The notes beneath the pieces are model-generated. The model worked only from the letters and a program-made list of their open reading frames with translations, was not told where the DNA came from and did no database searches. Made by a program: the position numbers and the translations under genes. A stretch of 32,726 nt of DNA from Propionibacteriaceae bacterium. Lineage in GTDB: Bacteria > Actinomycetota > Actinomycetes > Propionibacteriales > Propionibacteriaceae. The stretch spans positions 1-32,726 of the forward strand of contig JAPUEI010000096.1 of assembly GCA_027492675.1 (NCBI GenBank), read 5' to 3'. The stretch's first letter is position 1. Each line of letters starts with the position of its first letter. Shown piece by piece: positions 14,490 to 22,559 of this stretch.

Positions 14490-15725
14490 CTAGATGAGCG
14501 GCCTCAACGGCGCGATGGCCCGCTCGGACCAGCGGGCCGCGATGGACCGGGAGTGCCACTCGTCAGGGGTCAGCTCGCGGCAGTTCTGGAGGTCCGTCGC
14601 GTACACCTTCTCCAGCGTGGCGGCGACCTCGTCGGAGAACAGCTCGACGTTGATCTCGTAGTTGCCGGCCAGGCTCAGTCGGTCGAGGTTGGCGGTGCCG
14701 ACGGTGGACCAGACGCCGTCGATCGTCGCCGTCTTCGAGTGGATCATCGCGTCCTGGTAGAGGAACAGCTGGACCCCGCCGGCCAGCAGCTCGTCGTAGC
14801 AGCCACGGCTCATCCAGTCGGCAAGCACGTGGTTCGACTCGTCGGGAACGATGACCTTGACCTCGACGCCGCGGGCCGCCGCCTGCAGCAAGGACCGGGT
14901 GAGGTCCGGATCGGGGATGAAGTACGCGTGGGTCAGGAGCACCCGTTCGGTCGCGCGGTCGATGGCGTCGAGGTACATGTTGCGGATCGGGTAGACCATG
15001 TAGCGCGGCAGGTTCCGGTGCACCCGGATGCGCGGCTCCCACACCCTCGCCGGCACGTGCAGCAGGGGCCGATGCCCGCCGGGACCCGCGTTCCAGTGGT
15101 CGACGAACGCGAACTCGAGCTCGGCCACCACAGGGCCGCGGAGACGTACGTGGGTGTCGCGCCAGTACTTCTCGTACAGCGCTCCGATGTTGTAGCCGCC
15201 CACGAAGCCGACGGTGTGGTCCACGACGAGGATCTTGCGGTGGTCGCGCCCGGAGTTGCGCGGGTCGAGGAACCGCAGCCCGCCGCCGCCGAACATGGGG
15301 TGGGGCCGGACCTGGACCGAGGGCGGGAACGTGAAGAACGAGCGACGGACGACGAGGTTCGCGAAGGAGTCGTACGTGACGTACACGCGCACGCCGCGTT
15401 CTGCGGCCGCGATCAGCGCGTCCTTGAACCGCTGCCCGACCTCGTCGCCCTTCCAGATGAACGTCTCGAAGTGGATCACCTCGGTCGCCTGCTCGATCGC
15501 CTCGATCATGTCCTCGTACAGATCGCGACCGAACGTGTAGACCGTGACGTCGCCCTCAGGCGTCTCGATGTCGACCGGTGGCACGACGGGGAAGGTCGTC
15601 GGGCGACGGTGCTTGCGGCCGGAGTAGCGGGCGGCGTAGATCCCCCCGATGACGGCGGCCTCGACCCCGAAGGCGAGGGTGGCTGCGGCCACGGCGAGCT
15701 GCTCGAACCGTCCGCGTCCACCCAT
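14490..15725 (-). CDS. Phospholipase D / cardiolipin synthase-like protein
   Basis: A 411-residue protein with one N-terminal membrane helix (about 10-31) followed by two PLD domains. Both HKD motifs are intact: His162-x-Lys164-x4-Asp169 in HRKILVVD and His329-x-Lys331-x4-Asp336 in HSKTATID. FETFIWKGDEVGQRF and VGTANLDRLSLAGNYEIN are typical of bacterial cardiolipin synthases. It may join phosphatidylglycerol molecules to make cardiolipin, or act on other phosphodiesters; many actinobacteria use a different CDP-DAG cardiolipin synthase, so the reaction is uncertain. A TAGTGT -10 box six bases before the ATG suggests leaderless transcription. The gene is divergent from pcrA. Confidence 0.9.
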   Translation of the reverse strand: MGGRGRFEQLAVAAATLAFGVEAAVIGGIYAARYSGRKHRRPTTFPVVPPVDIETPEGDVTVYTFGRDLYEDMIEAIEQATEVIHFETFIWKGDEVGQRFKDALIAAAERGVRVYVTYDSFANLVVRRSFFTFPPSVQVRPHPMFGGGGLRFLDPRNSGRDHRKILVVDHTVGFVGGYNIGALYEKYWRDTHVRLRGPVVAELEFAFVDHWNAGPGGHRPLLHVPARVWEPRIRVHRNLPRYMVYPIRNMYLDAIDRATERVLLTHAYFIPDPDLTRSLLQAAARGVEVKVIVPDESNHVLADWMSRGCYDELLAGGVQLFLYQDAMIHSKTATIDGVWSTVGTANLDRLSLAGNYEINVELFSDEVAATLEKVYATDLQNCRELTPDEWHSRSIAARWSERAIAPLRPLI

Positions 15726-15731
15726 GCCGCA

Positions 15732-15737
15732 ACACTA
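15732..15737 (-). promoter_or_regulatory. -10 box TAGTGT for the phospholipase D gene
   Basis: TAGTGT on the minus strand, then six bases, then the ATG at 15725. There is no ribosome site. Confidence 0.5.
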
Positions 15738-15759
15738 GTCGGGAGGCCCGCCCCCCACC

Positions 15760-15803
15760 CGCACAACCCTGACGTCGCGAAAGGGCGTCACAGGGGTTGT
15801 GCG
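15760..15803. promoter_or_regulatory. Large inverted repeat between divergent PLD and pcrA
   Basis: CGCACAACCC (15760-15769) and GGGTTGTGCG (15794-15803) are perfect arms, with an inner TGACG/CGTCA pair. The loop is TCGCGAAAGGG. It lies upstream of both genes, so it is more likely an operator or a mobile palindrome than a terminator. Confidence 0.5.
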
Positions 15804-15849
15804 TGCGGCGGGGTCGGTGTGCGGAGCGGGTTGCGTCAGTGGGCGCCAG

Positions 15850-15855
15850 TAGAGT
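15850..15855 (+). promoter_or_regulatory. -10 box TAGAGT for pcrA
   Basis: TAGAGT lies ten bases before the ATG at 15866, giving at most a few bases of leader. No -35 hexamer at normal spacing is clear. Confidence 0.4.
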
Positions 15856-15865
15856 TCCAGACGCG

Positions 15866-18325
15866 ATGACCGACTCTCTGTTCCCCGACCTGTTCAGCTT
15901 CGACGACGCGCCGGACCCTGCGCCCGCGCCGGAGGTCGCCGCCGAACCCGTACCCACGGCTCCTGTGCCCACGGTCGACGCGGAGCCCCGTCCGACGTCG
16001 TCCCGCAAGAAGGTCGACCTGCTGTCCGGGCTGAACGCACCCCAGCGGGAGGCCGTGCTGCACGCCGGGTCGCCGGTGCTCGTGGTCGCCGGGGCAGGGT
16101 CGGGCAAGACGCGCGTGCTGACCCGCCGGATCGCCCACCTCGTCGCCGAGCGCAACGTGCATCCCGGGGCGATCCTCGCGATCACGTTCACCAACAAGGC
16201 CGCCGCGGAGATGCGGCACCGGGTCACCGAGCTCGTCGGCAACCGTGCCCGGCTGATGTGGGTGTCGACGTTCCACTCGGCGTGCGTACGGATCCTGCGT
16301 CACGACATCGACCGGCTCGGCATCAAGCGCACCTTCTCGATCTATGACGACACCGACTCCAAGCGCCTCATGACGATGGTGGCGGGCGAACTGAACATCG
16401 ACCCGAAGCGGTTCCCGCCGCGGGTGCTGCTGAACTGGGTCTCGGACCAGAAGAACGACCTGATCGACTTCGAGACGGCGATGAAGAACGCCGTCGGGCC
16501 CGTACAGGAGACGTACGCACAGGCGTACGCGAACTACCAGCGGCGGCTGACCGCGGCGCAGGCGCTTGACTTCGACGACCTCATCATGACGACGGTCACC
16601 CTGTTCCAGCTCTTCCCCGACATCCGCGAGAAGTACAGGCGGCAGTTCCGGCACGTGCTGGTGGACGAGTACCAGGACACCAACGTCGCGCAGTACCTGC
16701 TGGTGCGCGAGCTCTGCGGGCCGTTGGAGGCCGTCGGTGCGGAGAAGCCGATCGAGCCCGCCGAGCTGATGGTGGTCGGCGACTCCGACCAGTCGATCTA
16801 CGCCTTCCGCGGCGCGACGATCCGCAACATCCTCGACTTCGCCAAGGACTTCCCCGGCGCCCGCACCATCCTGCTCGAGCAGAACTACCGCTCGACAGGC
16901 AACGTGCTGTCGGCCGCGAACGCCGTGATCGCCCGCAACCCGAACCGTCCGGAGAAGCGGCTGTGGTCCGATGCGGGAGACGGGCCGCTGATCACCGGGT
17001 ACGTCGCCGATACCGACCAGGCCGAGGCGCAGTTCGTCGCCTCCGAGATCGACCGGCTCTCCGACGCGGGGCAGGGTCGGTACGGAGAGACTGCGGTCTT
17101 CTACCGTACGAACGCCCAGTCGCGGTCCTTCGAGGAGGTGTTCATCCGGGTCGGGCTGCCGTACAAGGTGGTCGGCGGCGTGCGGTTCTACGAGCGCAAG
17201 GAGATCCGCGACGCCATCGCGTACCTGCGGGCCATCGCCAACCAGGCCGACGAGGTGTCCGTACGTCGGATCCTCAACGAGCCCAAGCGCGGCATCGGCG
17301 ACACCACGGAGGCGGCGGTCTCGGAGTTCGCGATCTCGCGGCGGATCCCGTTCGGGGAGGCGCTCGACCGGGTCGGCGAGATCAACGGGCTGACGAGTCG
17401 CGCCGAATCGCAGCTCAAGGCGTTCTCGACGATGATGACGCGCCACCGTGACCTCGTGGCCAAGGCTGCTCCGGCGGACGAGGTGCTCAAGAGCATCCTG
17501 TTCGACTCGGGGATGATCGACGCGCTGACGTCGTCGACCGACCCGCAGGACGCCACCCGCATCGAGAACCTCAACGAGCTCGTGAACGTCGCGGCGGAGT
17601 TCGTCGCGACGGCCAACGCGGTCGACGTGACGGTCGGCGAGGACGGGGAAGAGCTCCTCGGCGCCCCGGAGCCTGACGACTCGCTGCCCGCGTTCCTGGA
17701 GCGGATCGCGCTGGTCGCCGACTCCGACCAGATCCCCGACGAGGGCACGGGCGTGGTCACGCTGATGACGCTGCACACAGCGAAGGGCCTGGAGTTCGAC
17801 ACCGTGTTCCTCACCGGCATGGAGGACGGCGTCTTCCCGCACGAGCGCGCGATGAGCGACCCGATGGAGCTCGAGGAGGAGAGGCGGCTGGCGTACGTGG
17901 GCATCACCCGCGCCCGCCGCAGCCTGTACCTCACCCGCTCCGTCGTACGTGTCGCCTTCGGCAGCCCCAGGTCGAACCCTCCGAGCAGGTTCCTCGAGGA
18001 GATCCCGGCTCACCTGTACGACTGGCGGCGGGTCGGTCCGAGCCTCGGCGGCTGGCAGGGGCAGTCCCGGGTCGAGACGCGCTACGGCGACCGTCGGCCG
18101 GCGACGAGCGGCGGTGGCGGTGTACGGGTGGGGTTCGGCGCGTCGCCGACCCCCAAGGCGATCCCGAGCCTGGCTCCCGGCGACAAGGTGCTGCACACGT
18201 CGTTCGGGCTCGGCACGGTGCTGACGGTGTCCGGCGCGGGTGTGGACTCGAAGGCAGATGTCGACTTCGGCACCTACGGCGTGAAGCGGCTGGCCCTGAA
18301 GATCGCGCCGCTGGAGAAGCTGTAG
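15866..18325 (+). CDS. pcrA: ATP-dependent DNA helicase, UvrD/PcrA family
   Basis: An 819-residue superfamily 1A helicase that unwinds DNA 3'-5' in nucleotide excision and mismatch-type repair and removes proteins from replication forks. After a 50-residue Pro/Ala-rich leader come the Q motif (LNAPQREAV), Walker A AGAGSGKT (75-82), AITFTNKAAAEM, and DEYQDTN (Walker B). GDSDQSIYAFRGA, EQNYRST, YRTNAQSR and TLHTAKGLEFDTVFLTG follow, and EEERRLAYVGITRAR is motif VI. The C-terminus (DKVLHTSFGLGTVLTV to LEKL) is the Tudor-like domain that binds RNA polymerase in PcrA. In M. tuberculosis the orthologue in the same gene order is uvrD1. ATG 15866 gives the normal N-terminus; an upstream in-frame ATG at 15797 is not supported. 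Confidence 0.97.
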   Translation: MTDSLFPDLFSFDDAPDPAPAPEVAAEPVPTAPVPTVDAEPRPTSSRKKVDLLSGLNAPQREAVLHAGSPVLVVAGAGSGKTRVLTRRIAHLVAERNVHPGAILAITFTNKAAAEMRHRVTELVGNRARLMWVSTFHSACVRILRHDIDRLGIKRTFSIYDDTDSKRLMTMVAGELNIDPKRFPPRVLLNWVSDQKNDLIDFETAMKNAVGPVQETYAQAYANYQRRLTAAQALDFDDLIMTTVTLFQLFPDIREKYRRQFRHVLVDEYQDTNVAQYLLVRELCGPLEAVGAEKPIEPAELMVVGDSDQSIYAFRGATIRNILDFAKDFPGARTILLEQNYRSTGNVLSAANAVIARNPNRPEKRLWSDAGDGPLITGYVADTDQAEAQFVASEIDRLSDAGQGRYGETAVFYRTNAQSRSFEEVFIRVGLPYKVVGGVRFYERKEIRDAIAYLRAIANQADEVSVRRILNEPKRGIGDTTEAAVSEFAISRRIPFGEALDRVGEINGLTSRAESQLKAFSTMMTRHRDLVAKAAPADEVLKSILFDSGMIDALTSSTDPQDATRIENLNELVNVAAEFVATANAVDVTVGEDGEELLGAPEPDDSLPAFLERIALVADSDQIPDEGTGVVTLMTLHTAKGLEFDTVFLTGMEDGVFPHERAMSDPMELEEERRLAYVGITRARRSLYLTRSVVRVAFGSPRSNPPSRFLEEIPAHLYDWRRVGPSLGGWQGQSRVETRYGDRRPATSGGGGVRVGFGASPTPKAIPSLAPGDKVLHTSFGLGTVLTVSGAGVDSKADVDFGTYGVKRLALKIAPLEKL

Positions 18326-18369
18326 CGAACGCTCCTGGTGGTTTTCGAGCCGCGGCCCGGACCGCTCGA

Positions 18370-18455
18370 GGAGAGGTTTGGTACCCCTCCCGGAGAGGTC
18401 TGGTGCTCGTCGGGGAGAGGTTTGGTGCTACTCGGGGAGAGGTCTGGTGCGGTCT
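18370..18455 (-). repeat. 22-bp hairpin repeat array, inverted block
   Basis: Four units in reverse orientation, with GGAGAGG starting at 18370, 18392, 18414 and 18436, each 22 bp apart. The sequence GCTCGAGGAGAGGTTTGG at the left edge matches the inverted unit near 1025 in the first array. It starts about 45 bp after the pcrA stop. Confidence 0.85.
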
Positions 18456-18489
18456 CGCCCACCGCCGCAACGTCGTCCGAGTACAGGTC

Positions 18490-18665
18490 CTCTCCTAGAG
18501 GACTACAAGATCTCTCGCCGAGGGGTATGAGACCTCTCCTCGAGGGGTATGAGTCCTCTCCCCGAGGACTACAAGACCTCTCCCCGAGGGGTATGAGTCC
18601 TCTCCTCGAGGGGTATGAGTCCTCTCCTCGAGGGGTATGAGACCTCTCCCCGAGGGGGGGTGCCG
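18490..18665 (+). repeat. 22-bp hairpin repeat array, forward block
   Basis: Eight units start at 18490, 18512, 18534, 18556, 18578, 18600, 18622 and 18644, exactly 22 bp apart. The common core is CTCTCCNCGAGGGGTATGAG, and two units carry the variant GACTACAAG. It faces the inverted block at 18370-18455 across a unique spacer of about 35 bp. The array fills the gap between the convergent pcrA and M23 genes, where a terminator is expected. Confidence 0.9.
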
Positions 18666-18684
18666 GATGTCGACGCCCGAGGCG

Positions 18685-19746
18685 TCAGATGCGCACGCCG
18701 TGCTTGAGCATGAACGGCAGCGGGTCGGCCGCGGTGTACGGGTCGCCCACGGTCGCGGTCGACGGGTAGTACTCGAAGTGGCAGTGGTAGCCGAACGCGC
18801 GGCCGGTCATGCCGACGTAGCCGATGAGCTGGCCCGCGTGCACGAGAGTGCCGGGCTGGACGACCTTGGCCGACATGTGCGCGTACAGGGTGCGGCTGCC
18901 ATCGGAGTGGAGGATGACGACGTGGTTGCCGGCCCAGCTGCCACCGTCGGACGCGACGACGACGCCGGGGCCCGCGGCGCGGATCGGGGTGCCGTTGGGA
19001 GCGGTGAGGTCGACGCCCGTGTGGTAGCGCGACCACACGCCGTACTCGCCGAACACCGCGGACCGCGTGTACGAGCCGACGGCGATCGGGGTGACCCAGG
19101 TCTCGGAGGTGTCGATGGTGGCGAGCAGCGCCATCGTGGCGGCATCGATCACCAGCGGCTTGTTCTGCGTCTTCACGAGCGTGCCGAGCTTCTTCTCGAC
19201 CGCGGCGCGGGCAGCTGCCTCGGCGATCCGCTGCGACTCGGTCGCGATCTGAGTGTTCGTGGCGCTCAGGGCTGCGGCGCGCTGGTCGGCGGCCGCGGTC
19301 TGCGCGGCTTCGGCAACCTGCTCCGCGTTGCCGGTGAGGACCTGCGTGCGGGCCGACTCCTGCTGCGCGGCGACGGCGCCGGCGAGCTCGGAGCGCACCG
19401 CGCTGCGGCTGATGTCGTCATCGGTGCTGGAGGAGTCGACGGTGGTGGTCGTGGAGGCCGCGTCGCCCTGCGCCGCCGTGCTCGGGACCGCGCGGTTGAC
19501 GTCGGCTGATCCGGCCACGGCGGACTCGTCGGACGAGACGGCTGAGGAGTACGGAGAGGAAGTGGCGCTCACGGCGCCGACCACGAAGATGCCGAGGCAC
19601 GCGACCAACAGCGCGGTGACGGCCTGCTTTGCCAGCGCTGACAGGGAAATCTTGTCGCCGTCGTCCTCAAGCAGGTCGAACTCAGCGAGGAGGGCATCGT
19701 CACCGGCCGCGCGACGGGCGGCCATACGACGGGCACCTTCTGACAC
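18685..19746 (-). CDS. M23 family metallopeptidase, membrane anchored
   Basis: A 353-residue cell-wall hydrolase that should cut peptide bonds in peptidoglycan. The N-terminus is cytosolic and charged, a single membrane helix lies at about 39-60, then a Ser/Thr/Asp-rich stretch and an Ala/Gln/Glu coiled coil (about 115-190). The C-terminal LytM/M23 domain has all zinc and catalytic residues: His242 and Asp246 in YHTGVDL, His290 in LYAHMS, and His321/His323 in GYHCHFEYY. The enzyme is therefore probably active, unlike many regulatory LytM proteins. The same gene in the same place is Rv0950c in M. tuberculosis. GTG 19746 has a GGGGAG ribosome site upstream. Confidence 0.93.
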   Translation of the reverse strand: MSEGARRMAARRAAGDDALLAEFDLLEDDGDKISLSALAKQAVTALLVACLGIFVVGAVSATSSPYSSAVSSDESAVAGSADVNRAVPSTAAQGDAASTTTTVDSSSTDDDISRSAVRSELAGAVAAQQESARTQVLTGNAEQVAEAAQTAAADQRAAALSATNTQIATESQRIAEAAARAAVEKKLGTLVKTQNKPLVIDAATMALLATIDTSETWVTPIAVGSYTRSAVFGEYGVWSRYHTGVDLTAPNGTPIRAAGPGVVVASDGGSWAGNHVVILHSDGSRTLYAHMSAKVVQPGTLVHAGQLIGYVGMTGRAFGYHCHFEYYPSTATVGDPYTAADPLPFMLKHGVRI

Positions 19747-19824
19747 CGAATCAACTCCCCAAGCTGAGTGCGAAGACCACCCAGGCTAGGGACCGGGTCG
19801 GTCATATGAGGCTGACGTGAGACG

Positions 19825-19896
19825 ACACTAACACTTCTCTCAGACTTCGACCAATTCTCTCAGGAATCCGTCAGATGCCTGTGTGGTTCCTGAGAG
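19825..19896 (-). promoter_or_regulatory. M23 promoter with CTGAGAGAA repeats
   Basis: On the minus strand a TAGTGT -10 box lies at 19825-19830. TTCTCTCAG (plus-strand reading) occurs twice, at 19835-19843 and 19855-19863, 20 bp apart. A third site is inverted: CTCTCAGGAA (19857-19866) and TTCCTGAGAG (19887-19896) are perfect 10-bp inverted copies. The cluster covers the -35 region and looks like an operator. I cannot name the regulator. Confidence 0.5.
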
Positions 19897-19977
19897 TGGC
19901 ACGTTTCACCCGGGGTCCCGGGGCGACGGACACGCCGGGCCGTCACGGACCGTTCGGCACCGCCTCGTACAGGCCAC

Positions 19978-19983
19978 TAGTCT
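19978..19983 (+). promoter_or_regulatory. Candidate -10 box for sucCD
   Basis: TAGTCT lies 32 bases before the sucC GTG at 20016, leaving room for a short leader with the GAAGGGGA ribosome site. Confidence 0.35.
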
Positions 19984-20015
19984 CGGGTTGCTGACACCCA
20001 GTGAAGGGGACCCAG

Positions 20016-21188
20016 GTGGATCTGTACGAGTTCCAGGCCAGGAACGTGTTCGAGCGTCACGGCGTGCCGGTGCTGCGTGCCAGGACGGCTACGGGGCCGT
20101 TCGCGGCGGGCGCCATCGCCGAGGAGCTCGACGTCGGCGTCGTCGTCGTGAAGGCTCAGGTGAAGACCGGGGGCCGCGGTAAGGCGGGCGGCGTGAAGCT
20201 GGCCAGGTCGCCGCAGGAGACCGTTGACCGCGCCCGCGAGATCCTCGGCATGGACATCAAGGGCCACACCGTCCGCCGCGTCATGGTCGCCGAGGGCGCC
20301 GACATCGCGGAGGAGTACTACTTCTCCCTGCTCGTCGACCGGGGCGAGCGCTGCTACTTGGCGCTGTGCTCGAAGGAGGGCGGCGTCGAGATCGAGCAGC
20401 TCGCTGAGGAGCGGCCGGAGGCGCTGTACAGGCAGAAGGTCGACCCGCTCGTGGGCCTGGACGAGACGGCGGCGCGCGAGATCGTCCGCGGCGCCGGCTT
20501 CGACGAGGCCGACCACGACCAGCTGGTGTCCGTCCTGGTGAAGCTCGGACAGGTCTTCCACGACGAGGACGCGACGTTGGTCGAGGTGAACCCTCTGGTC
20601 AAGAGCGCGGGGGGCAGGATCATCGCCCTCGACGGCAAGGTCACCCTCGACGAGAACGCCGACTTCCGCCACCCGGACCGCGAGGAGTTCAGCGACGTTG
20701 CGGCGGGGGATCCACTCGAGGCGCGCGCCCATGAGAAGGGCCTCAACTACGTGAAGCTCGACGGGTCCGTCGGCGTCATCGGCAACGGCGCGGGCCTCGT
20801 GATGAGCACACTCGACGTCGTCGCGTACGCCGGTGAGGACCTGGCCGGCTCGCCGAAGCCCGCGAACTTCCTCGACATCGGCGGTGGCGCCTCGGCCCAG
20901 GTGATGGCCGACGGCCTGGACATCATCCTGTCGGACGTACAGGTGAAGTCGGTCTTCGTCAACGTCTTCGGCGGCATCACCGCGTGTAGCGAGGTCGCGC
21001 GCGGCATCGTGCAGGCGCTGGAGATGCTGGGGGACAGGGCCACCAAGCCGATCGTCGTACGGCTCGACGGCAACGCCGTGGAGCAGGGACGGCTGATCCT
21101 CGCCGACGCGAACCACCCGCTGGTGACCGTGGTGGACACGATGGACGACGCGGCCCGCCGGGCTGCGGAGCTGGCTGCGGCCGAGTAA
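20016..21188 (+). CDS. sucC: Succinate--CoA ligase (ADP-forming) beta subunit
   Basis: Beta subunit of succinyl-CoA synthetase in the TCA cycle, which makes ATP or GTP from succinyl-CoA. The 390-residue protein begins [18 protein letters not shown], the family start. The ATP-grasp part has [18 protein letters not shown] and the metal and nucleotide residues of TLVEVNPLV. The C-terminal CoA-ligase domain has [25 protein letters not shown] and [15 protein letters not shown] 20016 is chosen over the in-frame GTG at 20001 because the family protein starts with this DLYEFQ and GAAGGGGA (20003-20010) is then a well-placed ribosome site. sucD follows after 13 bases. Confidence 0.97.
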   Translation: MDLYEFQARNVFERHGVPVLRARTATGPFAAGAIAEELDVGVVVVKAQVKTGGRGKAGGVKLARSPQETVDRAREILGMDIKGHTVRRVMVAEGADIAEEYYFSLLVDRGERCYLALCSKEGGVEIEQLAEERPEALYRQKVDPLVGLDETAAREIVRGAGFDEADHDQLVSVLVKLGQVFHDEDATLVEVNPLVKSAGGRIIALDGKVTLDENADFRHPDREEFSDVAAGDPLEARAHEKGLNYVKLDGSVGVIGNGAGLVMSTLDVVAYAGEDLAGSPKPANFLDIGGGASAQVMADGLDIILSDVQVKSVFVNVFGGITACSEVARGIVQALEMLGDRATKPIVVRLDGNAVEQGRLILADANHPLVTVVDTMDDAARRAAELAAAE

Positions 21189-21201
21189 GGGGTACGTACA
21201 G

Positions 21202-22095
21202 ATGGCCATCTTCCTCGACTACACCTCCAAGGTCGTCGTGCAGGGCATGACGGGCGCGGAGGGGCGCAAGCACACGCAGCGCATGATCATGTCCGGCACC
21301 CGTATCGTCGGCGGCGTCACGCCTGGCAAGGGTGGACAGTCCGTCCGTTTCGAAGAGGACCCTGTGCCGGTGTTCGACTCGATGCACCAAGCGGTCGCCG
21401 AGACCGGCGCCAACGTGAGCGTCGTGTTCGTGCCCGCCCCGTACGCGAAGGCCGCCGTCATGGAGGCCATCGATGCCGAGGTCCCTCTGGTGGTGTGCAT
21501 CACCGAGGGAATCCCCGTGCGCGACACGGCCGAGTTCTTCAGCGCTGCTCAGAAGAGCGGAAAGACTCGCATTCTCGGGCCGAACTGCCCGGGGATCATC
21601 TCGCCGGGACGGTCGAATGCCGGCATCATTCCCGCGAACATCGCTGGGAGAGGCCGCATCGGGCTGGTCTCGAAGTCGGGCACGCTGACGTACCAGATGA
21701 TGTACGAACTCCGGGAGTTCGGATTCTCGACCGCTGTCGGAATCGGCGGCGATCCGATCATCGGCACGACGCACATCGACTGCCTGCGCGAGTTCGAGGC
21801 GGACCCCGAGACCCAGGCGATCGTGATGATCGGCGAGATCGGCGGCGATGCCGAGGAGCGTGCGGCCGAGTTCATCGCGGCGAACGTCACCAAGCCGGTC
21901 GTCGGCTACGTCGCAGGCTTCACTGCTCCGGAGGGCCGCACCATGGGTCACGCCGGGGCGATCGTCTCCGGCTCTGCCGGCACGGCGCAGGCGAAGAAGG
22001 ACGCGCTCGAGGCCGTCGGCGTACGCGTGGGAAAGACCCCAAGCGGAGCGGCTGCCCTGATGGCCGACATCATGAGGTCCTTGCCTGCGTCCTGA
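21202..22095 (+). CDS. sucD: Succinate--CoA ligase alpha subunit
   Basis: Alpha subunit of succinyl-CoA synthetase. The 297-residue protein has the N-terminal CoA-binding Rossmann domain ([20 protein letters not shown], then GGVTPGKGG) and the ligase domain with [20 protein letters not shown] and [10 protein letters not shown]. The phosphohistidine is His250 in [11 protein letters not shown]. It is the second gene of the sucCD operon, with an AAGGGG ribosome site overlapping the sucC stop region. A strong hairpin 20 bases after the stop ends the operon. Confidence 0.98.
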   Translation: MAIFLDYTSKVVVQGMTGAEGRKHTQRMIMSGTRIVGGVTPGKGGQSVRFEEDPVPVFDSMHQAVAETGANVSVVFVPAPYAKAAVMEAIDAEVPLVVCITEGIPVRDTAEFFSAAQKSGKTRILGPNCPGIISPGRSNAGIIPANIAGRGRIGLVSKSGTLTYQMMYELREFGFSTAVGIGGDPIIGTTHIDCLREFEADPETQAIVMIGEIGGDAEERAAEFIAANVTKPVVGYVAGFTAPEGRTMGHAGAIVSGSAGTAQAKKDALEAVGVRVGKTPSGAAALMADIMRSLPAS

Positions 22096-22115
22096 CCGAC
22101 CTCGCACACACGACA

Positions 22116-22144
22116 GTGGCGCCCCGGCTGAGCCGGGGCGCCAC
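22116..22144. terminator. Terminator after sucD, probably bidirectional
   Basis: A perfect 13-bp stem, GTGGCGCCCCGGC and GCCGGGGCGCCAC, with a 3-base loop TGA. It is flanked by ACAC/GTGT that can extend the stem. It lies 20 bp after sucD and also 30 bp beyond the stop of the small minus-strand frame at 22175. Confidence 0.85.
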
Positions 22145-22174
22145 GTGTGTCTCGGGCTCACGCCCGCGGTGAGG

Positions 22175-22249
22175 TCACAGCCACGTGATGAGCGTGCCGA
22201 GGACCAGTGTCGGAACCTGGATCAGGAGATGCCAGCCGTAGATGATCAT
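22175..22249 (-). CDS. Possible 24-residue membrane peptide
   Basis: A very short frame whose product starts MIIYGWHLLIQVP and ends TLVLGTLITWL. It is nearly all hydrophobic, with Trp and Tyr near the ends, as in a single membrane helix. AAGGGA stands five bases before the ATG. That site is one arm of a small hairpin (CCCTT, five bases, AAGGG), so ribosome access could be controlled. A strong terminator lies 30 bp past the stop. The surroundings are less GC rich than the rest of the window. No family is recognised. It could be a small regulatory membrane protein, a toxin-like peptide, or chance. Confidence 0.4.
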   Translation of the reverse strand: MIIYGWHLLIQVPTLVLGTLITWL

Positions 22250-22472
22250 TGCTATCCCTTCGGAAAAGGGCGCGACTATTGCCGCGCATACCAATTGATG
22301 AATTGATGGGATCCGAACAATTCCCAAGTCGTTCGGTTTCCATCTGTTATCGAAGGTAGCTATTCCTCGGGGGCCTGGCTATCGCCAAGAATGGGGAGAA
22401 GTCCCCATGGGAGGGCTCGGTTCAAGCGATTGAGCGCGAATTGTGAGCGGAATGGGGAGTTCTACCCATTCC
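22250..22472. other. Less GC-rich, hairpin-containing spacer
   Basis: This stretch has runs such as CCAATTGATGAATTGATGG that are out of character with the window. It holds two hairpins with related sequence: ATGGGGA-GAAG-TCCCCAT (22391-22408) and GGAATGGG, eight bases, CCCATTCC (22449-22472). It would be the promoter and leader region of the small frame at 22175-22249. I see no convincing -35/-10 pair and no larger gene. Confidence 0.5.
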
Positions 22473-22502
22473 GGTGAACTGGATTTCGCCGAGGCACACG
22501 AA

Positions 22503-22533
22503 ACCCGGCGAGCGCGCAGTGCGCTCGCCGGGT
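22503..22533 (-). terminator. Terminator of the sensor-domain protein gene
   Basis: A perfect 13-bp stem, ACCCGGCGAGCGC and GCGCTCGCCGGGT, with a 5-base loop GCAGT, 26 bp beyond the stop of the minus-strand gene ending at 22560. Confidence 0.8.
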
Positions 22534-22559
22534 CGAAGTCGTGGTTCCGTTCGGGCGGC

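Noticed and set aside
15836-18196. 786-residue minus-strand frame opposite pcrA
   Set aside because: An antisense shadow caused by high GC. The plus strand carries all helicase motifs in order.
19747-19900. c-di-AMP (ydaO-type) riboswitch upstream of the M23 peptidase
   Set aside because: Such riboswitches control wall hydrolases in actinobacteria, but the leader after the likely -10 box is only about 80 bases and the conserved core could not be found.
22158-22343. 61-residue minus-strand reading frame overlapping the small membrane frame
   Set aside because: No ribosome site, unremarkable composition, and it runs through the terminator-side sequence. The 24-residue frame is better supported.
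22440-22452. AATTGTGAGCGG, identical to half of the E. coli lac operator
   Set aside because: The other half is missing, there are no lac genes, and the organism is unrelated. Taken as chance.
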